A stretch of DNA of 64,000 nucleotides, from positions 186,001 to 250,000 of the forward strand of contig CAWJKY010000003.1 in the NCBI GenBank assembly GCA_963843565.1. The letters are read 5' to 3'. A model generated the notes under the pieces. It was not told the DNA's origin and searched no databases. It worked only from the letters and a program-made list of their open reading frames with translations. The number at the start of each line of letters is the position of its first letter. The first letter of the stretch is position 1. This document shows positions 19,258-27,446 of this stretch, in pieces. A program made the translations under genes and the position numbers. This DNA is from DASZQY01 sp963843565 (GTDB lineage: Bacteria > Pseudomonadota > Alphaproteobacteria > Rhizobiales > Kaistiaceae).

Positions 19258-20715
19258 ATGTATCTCGGGATTGATGTTGGCACCTCCTCTGTGAAGGCGG
19301 TGCTTATGGACGGCGACCAGCGGGTGGTGGCGAGCACGACCGCCGACCTTGTCGTGTCGCGACCGCACGCCGGCTGGTCCGAGCAGGATCCGGAGAGCTG
19401 GTGGCAGGCCAGCGAGGCGGCGCTCGATGCGCTTGCCCGCGATCACGGCAAGCAGCTGGCCGCGGTCAAAGGCATCGGCCTGTCCGGCCATATGCACGGG
19501 GCGACGCTGCTCGGCGCCGACGACAAACCGCTTCGGCCCTGCATCCTTTGGAACGACGTGCGTTCGGCCCACGAAGCTGCCGCGCTCGACGCCAACCCGA
19601 TCTTCCGGGAGATCACCGGCAACATCGTCTTCCCCGGTTTCACCGCGCCGAAACTGGTGTGGGTCGCCAAGCACGAGCCGGACGTGTTCGCCCGGGTGGC
19701 GACCGTGCTGCTGCCCAAGGACTACGTGCGGCTGAAGCTGATCGGCGACCGCGTGTCGGAAATGTCCGATGCGGCGGGCACCTCATGGCTCGATGTCGCC
19801 GGGCGCGACTGGAGCGACGCGCTGCTCGCGGCGACCAACCTCAGCCGCAAGCAGATGCCGCGCCTCACCGAAGGGTCCGCGGTCACCGGCCAGCTGCGCG
19901 CCGATCTCGCCAGCCGCTGGGGCATGACCGGACGGCCGGTAGTCGCCGGCGGCGGCGGCGACAACGCTGCCTCCGCGTGCGGCGTCGGCGTGGTCAAGCC
20001 CGGCACGGCGTTCGTGTCGCTGGGCACCTCGGGGGTGCTGTTCGTCTCCAACGCGAAGTTCTCGCCGGACCCCGCGACCGCGGTGCACGCGTTCTGCCAC
20101 GCCGTGCCCGACACGTGGCACCAGATGGGCGTGATCCTGTCGGCGGCCGGGGCGCTGGAGTGGCTGGCGGAGGTCTTCGCGACCGACGCCGCGGCGCTCA
20201 CCGCGCCGCTCGAGGGCGACCCCGGCGGGCCGGGCGCGGTCGTGTTCCTGCCCTACCTCGGCGGCGAGCGCACGCCTCACAACGATGCCACGATCCGAGG
20301 CAGCTTCGCGGGCCTCAGCTACGCCACCGACAAGACGGCGCTGACCCGCGCGGTCCTCGAAGGCGTCGCCTTCGCATTCGCCGACTGCCTCGCCGCGCTC
20401 AGTCAGGCCGGCGCCAGCGTCAGCCGCGCGCTTGCCGTCGGCGGTGGTTCGCGGTCGCGCAAGTGGCTCAGCATCGTTGCCGACACCCTCAACATTTCCA
20501 TCGACGTGCCGGAGGAGGGCGATTTCGGCGCCGGCCTCGGCGCGGCGCGGCTTGGGCTGATCGCGGCGACCGGGGCCGACCCGTTCGCGGTCTGCACCCA
20601 GCCCGCCATTCGCGAAACCATCGAGCCTGAAAAGACCCGTGTCGAACAATACGCGGCGGCCTATCGGACCTACCGCGCCCTTTATCCCGCGACCAAGGAG
20701 GCAATGCGCCCATGA
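19258..20715 (+). CDS. xylB: Xylulokinase
   Basis: XylB phosphorylates D-xylulose to xylulose 5-phosphate for the pentose phosphate pathway. The 485-residue protein is a FGGY-family kinase. It has the N-terminal phosphate-binding LGIDVGTSSVKAVL, a substrate-site segment GLSGHMHG, the adenosine region (SLGTSGVLF) and the C-terminal GGGSRSRKWLSIVAD motif. Length is normal. Its stop overlaps the xylA start by four bases. Confidence 0.94.
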   Translation: MYLGIDVGTSSVKAVLMDGDQRVVASTTADLVVSRPHAGWSEQDPESWWQASEAALDALARDHGKQLAAVKGIGLSGHMHGATLLGADDKPLRPCILWNDVRSAHEAAALDANPIFREITGNIVFPGFTAPKLVWVAKHEPDVFARVATVLLPKDYVRLKLIGDRVSEMSDAAGTSWLDVAGRDWSDALLAATNLSRKQMPRLTEGSAVTGQLRADLASRWGMTGRPVVAGGGGDNAASACGVGVVKPGTAFVSLGTSGVLFVSNAKFSPDPATAVHAFCHAVPDTWHQMGVILSAAGALEWLAEVFATDAAALTAPLEGDPGGPGAVVFLPYLGGERTPHNDATIRGSFAGLSYATDKTALTRAVLEGVAFAFADCLAALSQAGASVSRALAVGGGSRSRKWLSIVADTLNISIDVPEEGDFGAGLGAARLGLIAATGADPFAVCTQPAIRETIEPEKTRVEQYAAAYRTYRALYPATKEAMRP

Positions 20716-22028
20716 GTGCCCGGTTCTTCGGCCAAGAGAAGCCGATCAAGTATAAAGGCCCCAAGGCGGGCGACGAGCTCGCCTACCGCTGGTACGACCC
20801 CGACAAGAAGGTGCTCGGCAAGCGGATGGAGGACCAGCTCCGTTTCTCCGCCGCCTACTGGCATTCGTTCACCTGGCCGGGCGGCGACCCGTTCGGGAGC
20901 GAGACCTTCATGCGTCCGTGGATGCACATGGACGACGAGATGGCGGGCGCCAGGATGAAGGCCGACGTCGCCTTCGAGATGTTCCGCCTCCTCGGCGTGC
21001 CGTTCTTCGCCTTCCACGATCGCGACATCGCGCCGGAAGGCAAGTCGCTGGCCGAATCCAACCGCAACGTTCGCGTCATCGGCGAGATATTCGCCGAGAA
21101 GATGGCGAAGTCGAAGGTCAAGCTGCTGTGGGGCACTGCCAACCTGTTCACCAACCGGCGCTTCATGGGCGGGGCGGCGACCAACCCGGATCCGGAGCTG
21201 TTCGCCTATGCGGCGGCGCAGGTGAAGAACGTCCTCGAGCTCACCCATGAGCTGGGCGGCGCCAACTACGTCCTGTGGGGTGGCCGCGAAGGCTACGAGA
21301 CGCTGCTCAACACCGACATCAAGCGCGAGCTCGACCAGCTCGGCCGCTTCCTGACCATGGTCGTCGAGCACAAGAACAAGATCGGCTTCAAGGGCACGAT
21401 CCTGATCGAGCCGAAGCCGAAGGAGCCGACCAAGCACCAGTACGACTTCGACGTCGGCACGATCTACGGCATGCTGCAGGCGTTCGACCTGGAGAAGCAG
21501 GTCAAGATCAACATCGAGCAGAACCACGCGATCCTCGCCGGCCATTCGTTCGAGCACGAGCTGGCGCTGGCTTCGGCGCTGGGCATCCTCGGGTCGATCG
21601 ACATCAACCGCGGCGATTATCAGCTGGGCTGGGACACCGACCAGTTCGCCATGAACATCCCGGAGATGGCGCTCGCCTGCTACTACATCTTCAAGGCCGG
21701 CGGGCTCGGCACCGGCGGGTTCAACTTCGACGCCAAGATCCGCCGCCAGTCGATCGATCCGGACGATCTGCTGATCGCCCACGTCAATTCGATGGACGCG
21801 TGCGCGCGCGGCCTGCTGATCGCCGAGCAGATGATCAGCGACGGCAAGCTCGCCGCTTTCGTCGAGGATCGCTATGCGGGCTGGAACGGCAAGGAAGGCA
21901 AGGCGATCCTGGCCGGCAAACGGTCACTGGACGACCTTTCCGACTATGTGCTGAAAAAGAACCTCGATCCGCAGCCGAAGAGCGGCAAGCAGGAATACCT
22001 GGAAGGGCTGCTCAACCGGTACGTCTAG
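20712..22028 (+). CDS. xylA: Xylose isomerase
   Basis: XylA interconverts D-xylose and D-xylulose using two divalent metal ions. The 438-residue length matches class II enzymes. Visible signatures include the catalytic His region FFAFHDRDIAPEG, the metal-site LWGGREGYETLLNTD and the IEPKPKEPTKHQYDFD stretch. It is coupled to xylB; together they form the isomerase route of xylose breakdown. No xylose transporter is adjacent. Confidence 0.97.
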   Translation: MSARFFGQEKPIKYKGPKAGDELAYRWYDPDKKVLGKRMEDQLRFSAAYWHSFTWPGGDPFGSETFMRPWMHMDDEMAGARMKADVAFEMFRLLGVPFFAFHDRDIAPEGKSLAESNRNVRVIGEIFAEKMAKSKVKLLWGTANLFTNRRFMGGAATNPDPELFAYAAAQVKNVLELTHELGGANYVLWGGREGYETLLNTDIKRELDQLGRFLTMVVEHKNKIGFKGTILIEPKPKEPTKHQYDFDVGTIYGMLQAFDLEKQVKINIEQNHAILAGHSFEHELALASALGILGSIDINRGDYQLGWDTDQFAMNIPEMALACYYIFKAGGLGTGGFNFDAKIRRQSIDPDDLLIAHVNSMDACARGLLIAEQMISDGKLAAFVEDRYAGWNGKEGKAILAGKRSLDDLSDYVLKKNLDPQPKSGKQEYLEGLLNRYV

Positions 22029-22040
22029 AAAGCGCGACGC

Positions 22041-22067
22041 GCGGCGGGCGCAAAGCCCGCCCGCGCG
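22041..22067 (+). other. GC hairpin between xylA and the next operon gene
   Basis: GCGGCGGGC can pair with GCCCGCCCGC (one bulge) around a 5-base loop, in the 64-base gap downstream of xylA. There is no T run. It may protect the 3' end of the xylBA message or reduce read-through into the next gene. Confidence 0.4.
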
Positions 22068-22092
22068 TTCCGCGCGCGAAGGGAGGAAATCA

Positions 22093-23148
22093 ATGAAGAC
22101 GATCAAGGGGCCGGCAATCTTTCTCGCCCAGTTCGCCGGCGACGCGGCGCCGTTCAATTCGCTGAAGGGCATGGCCGAATGGGCGGCGTCACTCGGCTAC
22201 AAGGGCATCCAGATCCCGGCATGGGACGGGCGGCTGATCGACATCAAGAAGGCCGCGTCGAGCAAGACCTACTGCGACGAGATCAAGGGTATCGCGGCCG
22301 ACGCGGGTGTCGTCATCACCGAGCTTTCCAGCCACCTGCAGGGCCAGCTCGTGGCGGTGAACCCGGTCTACGATTCCGCCTTCGACGGCTTCGCCGACCC
22401 GAAGGTGCGCGGCAACCCGAAGGCGCGCCAGAAGTGGGCCGTCGACCAGATCAAGGCGACGCTGAAGGCCTGCGCCAACCTCGGCCTGCCGTCGATGCCG
22501 ACCTTCTCCGGCGCATTCGTCTGGCCGTTCATGTATCCGTGGCCGCAGCGCCCGGCCGGGCTGGTCGAAACTGCGTTCGGCGAGCTTGCCAAGCGCTGGA
22601 AGCCGCTCTTCGACTACGCCGACGACATGGGCGTCGACGTCGCCTTCGAGCTGCACCCGGGCGAAGACCTCCACGACGGCATCACCTTCGAGATGCTGCT
22701 CGGCCAGGTCGGCGGGCACCCGCGCTGCGGGATCAACTACGATCCGTCGCACTTCGTGCTCCAGCAGCTCGACTATCTCGACTTCATCGACATCTATCAC
22801 GACCGCATTTTCGCGTTCCACGTGAAAGACGCCGAGTTCAACCCGACCGGCAGGCAGGGCGTCTACAGCGGCTTCCAGCCGTGGATCGAGCGTGCCGGCC
22901 GTTTCCGTTCGCTGGGTGACGGGCAGGTCGATTTCAGCGGTATCTTCTCCAAGCTGTCGCAGCACAACTACGACCGCTGGGCAGTGCTCGAGTGGGAGTG
23001 CTGCATCAAGAGCCCCGAGCAGGGCGCGGCGGAAGGCGCGCCGTTCATCGCGCACCACATCATCGAAGTGACGGCCAAGGCCTTCGACGATTTCGCCGCC
23101 AGCGGCGTCGATCAGAAGGCCAACCGCAAGATGCTCGGCATCGGCTAG
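22093..23148 (+). CDS. Sugar phosphate isomerase/epimerase (TIM barrel)
   Basis: The 351-residue protein belongs to the xylose-isomerase-like TIM-barrel superfamily (AP endonuclease 2 fold). Metal-ligand-type motifs are present: AFELHPGEDLHDG, GINYDPSHF, FAFHVKDAEF and VLEWE. Such proteins epimerise or isomerise ketoses, hydroxypyruvate or inositol derivatives; the substrate cannot be assigned here. A GGGAGGAAATC ribosome site precedes the ATG. It lies between xylA and an oxidoreductase of a family that often works with it, suggesting a second sugar-modifying branch in the operon. Confidence 0.85.
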   Translation: MKTIKGPAIFLAQFAGDAAPFNSLKGMAEWAASLGYKGIQIPAWDGRLIDIKKAASSKTYCDEIKGIAADAGVVITELSSHLQGQLVAVNPVYDSAFDGFADPKVRGNPKARQKWAVDQIKATLKACANLGLPSMPTFSGAFVWPFMYPWPQRPAGLVETAFGELAKRWKPLFDYADDMGVDVAFELHPGEDLHDGITFEMLLGQVGGHPRCGINYDPSHFVLQQLDYLDFIDIYHDRIFAFHVKDAEFNPTGRQGVYSGFQPWIERAGRFRSLGDGQVDFSGIFSKLSQHNYDRWAVLEWECCIKSPEQGAAEGAPFIAHHIIEVTAKAFDDFAASGVDQKANRKMLGIG

Positions 23149-23158
23149 GGAGGCGGAC

Positions 23159-24325
23159 ATGGTCGAAGCAAGAAGCGACGCGAGCGCCACCGGGCGCGTT
23201 CGTCTGGGCATGGTCGGTGGCGGGCAGGGCGCCTTCATCGGCGCCGTCCACCGCATCGCCAGCCGCATCGACGATCAGTACGAACTGGTCGCCGGGGCGC
23301 TGTCGTCGACGCCGAAGAAGGCGATCGAGTCGGCGCTGGAAATCGGCATCCCGCGAGAGCGCGCCTACGGCAGCTTCGAGGAGATGGCCAAGGCCGAGGC
23401 GAAGCGTCCGGACGGCATCGAGGCGGTGGCGATCGTGACGCCGAACCACATGCACGCGCCCGTCGCCAAGGCCTTCCTGAAGGCCGGCATCCACGTCATC
23501 TGCGACAAGCCGCTGGCGCTCACCGTCGCCGAGGCGAAGCAGCTCGTTTCGGCGGTGAAGAAGAGCGGCAAGATCTTCGCGCTCACCCACAACTACACCG
23601 GCTATCCGATGATCCGGCAGGCGCGCGCCATGGTCGCCGCCGGCGAACTCGGCGACATCCGGCTGGTGCAGGCGGAATATGCGCAGGACTGGCTGACCGA
23701 ACGCATCGAGGCGACCGGCCAGAAACAGTCGGTGTGGCGCACCGATCCGAAACGGGCCGGGGCCGGCGCGCTCGGCGACATCGGCACCCACGCCTACAAT
23801 CTCGCCCTGTTCGTTTCCGGGCTGACGCTCGAGTCGCTGTTCGCCGACCTCACCGTGTTCGTGAAGGGTCGCAAGATCGACGACAACGACAACATCCTGC
23901 TGCGCTTCAAGGGCGGCGCGAAGGGCATGTTGTGGGCGAGCCAGGTGGCGCCCGGCAACGAGAACGCGCTGGCGCTGCGCGTCTATGGCACCAAGGGCGG
24001 GCTGTCGTGGAAGCAGGAGGACCCGAACTACCTGCACTTCGCGCCGTTTGGCCAGCCGCCGCGCCTGATTACCCGCGGCGGCGCCGGTTCGGGACCCGCG
24101 GCCGCGCGGGTGACGCGCACGCCTTCCGGCCATCCGGAGGGCTACCTCGAAGGCTTCGCCAACATCTACTCGGAGGTCGCCCGCGCCATCAGCGCGGCGC
24201 GCACCGGCGCCAAGGTGGACAAGGACGTGGTCTTCCCGACCGTCGAGGACGGGCTGATCGGCATGCAGTTCATCGAGGCAGCGCTGAAGTCCTCCGCCAA
24301 GGGCGCGACCTGGGTGAAGGTCTAG
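23159..24325 (+). CDS. Gfo/Idh/MocA-family oxidoreductase
   Basis: This 388-residue NAD(P)-dependent sugar or inositol dehydrogenase-like protein has an N-terminal Rossmann fold (LGMVGGGQGAFIGAVHR) and the family signature CDKPLALTVAEAK with the conserved Lys. A C-terminal substrate domain contains GDIGTHAYNLALF, where the His is the usual catalytic or substrate contact. An AGGCGG ribosome site lies 10 bases after the preceding stop, so it shares the operon. Its stop overlaps the convergent nitronate monooxygenase stop within CTAG. Substrate unknown. Confidence 0.88.
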   Translation: MVEARSDASATGRVRLGMVGGGQGAFIGAVHRIASRIDDQYELVAGALSSTPKKAIESALEIGIPRERAYGSFEEMAKAEAKRPDGIEAVAIVTPNHMHAPVAKAFLKAGIHVICDKPLALTVAEAKQLVSAVKKSGKIFALTHNYTGYPMIRQARAMVAAGELGDIRLVQAEYAQDWLTERIEATGQKQSVWRTDPKRAGAGALGDIGTHAYNLALFVSGLTLESLFADLTVFVKGRKIDDNDNILLRFKGGAKGMLWASQVAPGNENALALRVYGTKGGLSWKQEDPNYLHFAPFGQPPRLITRGGAGSGPAAARVTRTPSGHPEGYLEGFANIYSEVARAISAARTGAKVDKDVVFPTVEDGLIGMQFIEAALKSSAKGATWVKV

Positions 24326-25320
24326 CCGACCAACGTCGCGAGCCGGCGCAGGGCCGCGTCAGCTTCCTCGGCGATTTCGCGCACGATCTCGCCCGCGGGC
24401 TGACGTCGCCTGACCTGCGCGACGCCTTGTCCGGACCACAACGACGTGGCGTCGATTTCGCCGGTCGCGTCGTCCGATGCGGTGAAGATCTGATAGCGGA
24501 GAATGTCGCCTTGCGCCGCCGAGGTCAGGATCACGTCGCCTTCGCCCGGGCGTGCTCCTGATGGCGGCCTACCGGCGGCCTCCCATGCCGCGATAGTCGC
24601 ATTGCGGAGCGCGCGGTGTGGCGCGCCCGGCCAGCCCACGTCGAAGACTTCCGTTCCGTGCCACGTGTCGGTCTCGTTGGCCGCGATCAGGAGGTCGCGG
24701 TAGCGCTCGTGGACGGTCGCTTCGGGCGAAACGAGGAAGCGGGTACCGATCCACCCTGCCGACGCGCCGAGCGCCAGCGCGGCGGCGAGACCGCGCCCGT
24801 CGGCGATGCCGCCGGCGGCGATCACCGGCACATCGCCGACCGCGTCGATCACCGCAGGCACCAGCGCCAGCGTCGAGACCGTGCCCCACACGTGTCCGCC
24901 GGCCTCGACGCCTTGCGCGACGATCACGTCGGCGCCGATGTCGACCGCGCGTTTCGCCTCGGCGGCGCTGCCGACGGTCTGGAACACGATGGCGCCGCCA
25001 ACGTGGGCAGTCTCGATCATCGATCCCGACAGGTCCCAGAACAGCGAGATGATTTTCACGCCTTCTCGAAGGCAGACCGCCAGCCGCTCTTCCTGTGGCC
25101 AGTTCAGGTTGAGGTTCACGCCGAACGGCTTGTCGGTGAGCGCGCGCACCGCGCGGATGCCGCGGCGCACGTCTTCCGGCTCGTCGCCCCACAGGGGGAT
25201 CATGCCGAGCCCGCCGGCGTTGCTGACCGCCGCGCAGAGCTCCGGCCCGACAGCGCCGCCCATCGGCGCCAGCACGACCGGCAGGTCGATGCCGATGCGT
25301 TCGCAGAACCCGCGCTTCAT
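24322..25320 (-). CDS. Nitronate monooxygenase (2-nitropropane dioxygenase family)
   Basis: The 332-residue FMN-dependent TIM-barrel enzyme oxidises alkyl nitronates such as propionate 3-nitronate. Motifs include the N-terminal LPVVLAPMGG, the catalytic-loop signature AQGVEAGGHVWG and the FMN phosphate-binding AAGGIADGRGLAAAL. The ATG used has a GGGAGGG ribosome site nine bases upstream; a start seven codons earlier is possible. It is convergent with the sugar operon. A role in detoxifying nitronates is family knowledge. Confidence 0.88.
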   Translation of the reverse strand: MKRGFCERIGIDLPVVLAPMGGAVGPELCAAVSNAGGLGMIPLWGDEPEDVRRGIRAVRALTDKPFGVNLNLNWPQEERLAVCLREGVKIISLFWDLSGSMIETAHVGGAIVFQTVGSAAEAKRAVDIGADVIVAQGVEAGGHVWGTVSTLALVPAVIDAVGDVPVIAAGGIADGRGLAAALALGASAGWIGTRFLVSPEATVHERYRDLLIAANETDTWHGTEVFDVGWPGAPHRALRNATIAAWEAAGRPPSGARPGEGDVILTSAAQGDILRYQIFTASDDATGEIDATSLWSGQGVAQVRRRQPAGEIVREIAEEADAALRRLATLVG

Positions 25321-25377
25321 GATCTTGTCGCCCTCCCACAACCAGCCGCAAACGCTAGGCGGAGCCGGGGAGGGCGG

Positions 25378-25968
25378 TCAACCGGGGGCGGTGGAGAGCG
25401 CCGGAAGCATGTCGGCTGGAAGGTTGGTGGGGTCGTAGCCGCCGGGCCTGGCGCGCCGCATGAAGCGGATCAGCGTCGGAACGAAGAAGAGGATGATCGC
25501 GACCTTGACCACGGCGATCCAGTAGAGCCCCCACGCCACCAGCATCACGAAGATGGCGGCGAGGCAGGCAAAGATGAACGCCGTCAGCACCGCGTTGCCG
25601 ATGTAGGCGGCGGTGGAAGAGCCGCGCACGAAGCGCACGGCGCACCCCCGCGCGGCAAGGCGCCGGTGCAGCTCGGTCAGGAACGCGGCGTATTCGGCAT
25701 TCTGCTCCTTGAAATCGCCCAGGCTCCGGTAGCTCTCGTTGGTGAGCTCCACCATGCCGCCCTTGCGGTAGACGATGCGCGCCCGATAGCGGTTGGTGGC
25801 GAAGCGCGTCGGCGCGTAGGCGAGTTGCACCTCGGCGATCTCGTCGAGGAAGGCGCCGTCGCGCGGTTTGCCGTCCTCTTCGACGACCAGCGCGTCGTCG
25901 GTCAGGCGAACCGTGCGGGTGCCGGCGAAGGCGTTCGGGCGGAAGCGATAGACCGATGGGTCGGGCAC
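25378..25968 (-). CDS. Small membrane protein of unknown function
   Basis: I do not recognise this 196-residue protein. The first 110 residues are soluble and look like a beta-rich PH-like fold (alternating strands around RTVRLTDDALVVEED and RARIVYRKGGMVEL). One or two hydrophobic helices follow at about 122-168, then a basic stretch (RFMRRARPGGYDP) and a short tail. It starts with GTG one base after the stop of the lipoprotein gene, so the two are probably cotranscribed. The soluble part is likely cytoplasmic. Confidence 0.6.
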   Translation of the reverse strand: MPDPSVYRFRPNAFAGTRTVRLTDDALVVEEDGKPRDGAFLDEIAEVQLAYAPTRFATNRYRARIVYRKGGMVELTNESYRSLGDFKEQNAEYAAFLTELHRRLAARGCAVRFVRGSSTAAYIGNAVLTAFIFACLAAIFVMLVAWGLYWIAVVKVAIILFFVPTLIRFMRRARPGGYDPTNLPADMLPALSTAPG

Positions 25969-25969
25969 G

Positions 25970-26449
25970 TCAGAGCGGTTTCGGCGGATCTGCGTCGAGT
26001 TGCGGATTCGGCGTGTAGCCGGGACCGATGGTCAACGGCGCCGATGGCAGCACCGACTCGTCGAGCTGCGAGCGGAACTTCTTGTCGATCACCTGAAGAT
26101 CGGTGCCGTCGGCGGCGACCAGCCGGATGTGGACGGCATAGTCGGTGTCGGCCTTGATGCCCTTCAGCGGCTCGGTGGTGAGCTCGATCCGCCCGGTGCC
26201 GGGCGGCGTGCTCTGCTTCATCACCAGCGGCTGGCCACCGGCCGGGTTCTCCATGGTCACCTGGATCGTGGCGTCGGCGGGCAGGGGCTTGCGCGGCACC
26301 AGCACGACGCCGGCGTAGGCCTCCGCGATGCGGTAGTTGAAGATGAAGCCGCCACCTGCAAGGTCCATGTAGGTCTCGCTCTGCTGGCTGCAGGCCGCGA
26401 GCGCGACCGCTGAGGCGAGGACGGTGGCCAGTCCGAGATTTCTGAGCAT
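25970..26449 (-). CDS. Lipoprotein of unknown function
   Basis: The 159-residue protein has a signal peptide with lipobox LAAC and a mature domain of predicted beta strands (GGFIFNYRI, TIQVTMENPAGG, DYAVHIRLV). The pattern resembles small envelope lipoproteins of the YbaY/immunoglobulin-like kind, but this is a weak likeness. An AGGAGAA site eight bases before the ATG fixes the start. It is the first gene of a two-gene unit with the small membrane protein and is divergent from the LivH-type permease. Confidence 0.65.
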   Translation of the reverse strand: MLRNLGLATVLASAVALAACSQQSETYMDLAGGGFIFNYRIAEAYAGVVLVPRKPLPADATIQVTMENPAGGQPLVMKQSTPPGTGRIELTTEPLKGIKADTDYAVHIRLVAADGTDLQVIDKKFRSQLDESVLPSAPLTIGPGYTPNPQLDADPPKPL

Positions 26450-26519
26450 GATACGTTTCTCCTGCCGGGCCGCCATAGGATAATCCCTGTCGCGACGCAA
26501 TCCGAGAGGCGGGAATCCC

Positions 26520-27446
26520 TTGGCGGTCCTATATTTTGTGCAGCAATGCCTGAACGCGGTTCAGGTCAGCTGCTTCTACGCGCTCCTCGCGGTCGCCTAC
26601 GTGCTCGTCCACGGGATCGTCGACCGGATCAACCTCGCCTTCGGCGCCATCGCCATGTGGGGCGCGTTCCTGACCGTCGGCGGCCTCATGGTCGCCGCCG
26701 GCTCGCTGGTCGCGGTGCCGCTGTGGGCGCTGCCGGTCGCCGCGCTCTATGCGCTGGTCGGCACCTCGGCGCTCGGCTTCGCTATCGCGCGCACCGTGGT
26801 TGCCCCGCTTGTCCACCAGCGCTCGCTGGCCATGCTGATCGCCACCATCGGCCTCGCGATCGTGCTGGAAGAGGCGATGCGCATCGTCGTGCGCGGCCGC
26901 GAGGTGATGATCCCGCCGATCCTTGCCGATACGCTGGTCGTGTTTCCGAACCCGACCTTCTCGATCAAGATCACGGTGATCCAGGCGATCGTGTTCGTGG
27001 CGACCCTGACGCTCGCCGGCGGGTTGGCGCTGTTCGTGCGCTATCATCGCTTCGGGCGCTTCTGGCGGGCGTGCGCGCAGGACATCGTGATGACCGAGCT
27101 GCTCGGCATCGACCCGCGCCCGGTGCTGACCGCGGCGATGACCATCGGGGCCGCCTACGCCGCCGCCTCCGGCATCATGCTGACCATCTACTACGGCAGC
27201 GTGACGGCCTACATGGGCGCCGTCTTCGGGCTGAAGGCGCTCTACGTCGCGGTGATCGGCGGACTGAACTCGCTGGGCGCGGCGATTGCCGGTGCGTTCG
27301 TGCTCGGCTTCTTCGAGGGAATGTGGGCGGGATACCTTCCCGGCGATTACCGGGACGTGGCAAGCTTCGCGCTGCTGACATTCCTGTTGATCATGCGGCC
27401 AAGCGGATTGTTCAACCCCGTCGCCCGCCCGGAGGACCGCGTATGA
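26520..27446 (+). CDS. Orphan LivH-type ABC transporter permease
   Basis: The 308-residue polytopic protein has the fold of branched-chain amino acid ABC permeases: about eight membrane helices, RINLAFGAIAMWGAF near the N-terminus, and the cytoplasmic RFWRACAQDIVMTELLGID stretch that resembles the ATPase-coupling EAA-type loop. The predicted start is TTG; a GTG six codons later is an alternative. No LivM, LivG, LivF or binding protein is nearby. The stop overlaps the putA start (ATGA), so the two genes are translationally coupled. Transport of proline or a related amino acid is inferred from that only. Confidence 0.8.
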   Translation: MAVLYFVQQCLNAVQVSCFYALLAVAYVLVHGIVDRINLAFGAIAMWGAFLTVGGLMVAAGSLVAVPLWALPVAALYALVGTSALGFAIARTVVAPLVHQRSLAMLIATIGLAIVLEEAMRIVVRGREVMIPPILADTLVVFPNPTFSIKITVIQAIVFVATLTLAGGLALFVRYHRFGRFWRACAQDIVMTELLGIDPRPVLTAAMTIGAAYAAASGIMLTIYYGSVTAYMGAVFGLKALYVAVIGGLNSLGAAIAGAFVLGFFEGMWAGYLPGDYRDVASFALLTFLLIMRPSGLFNPVARPEDRV

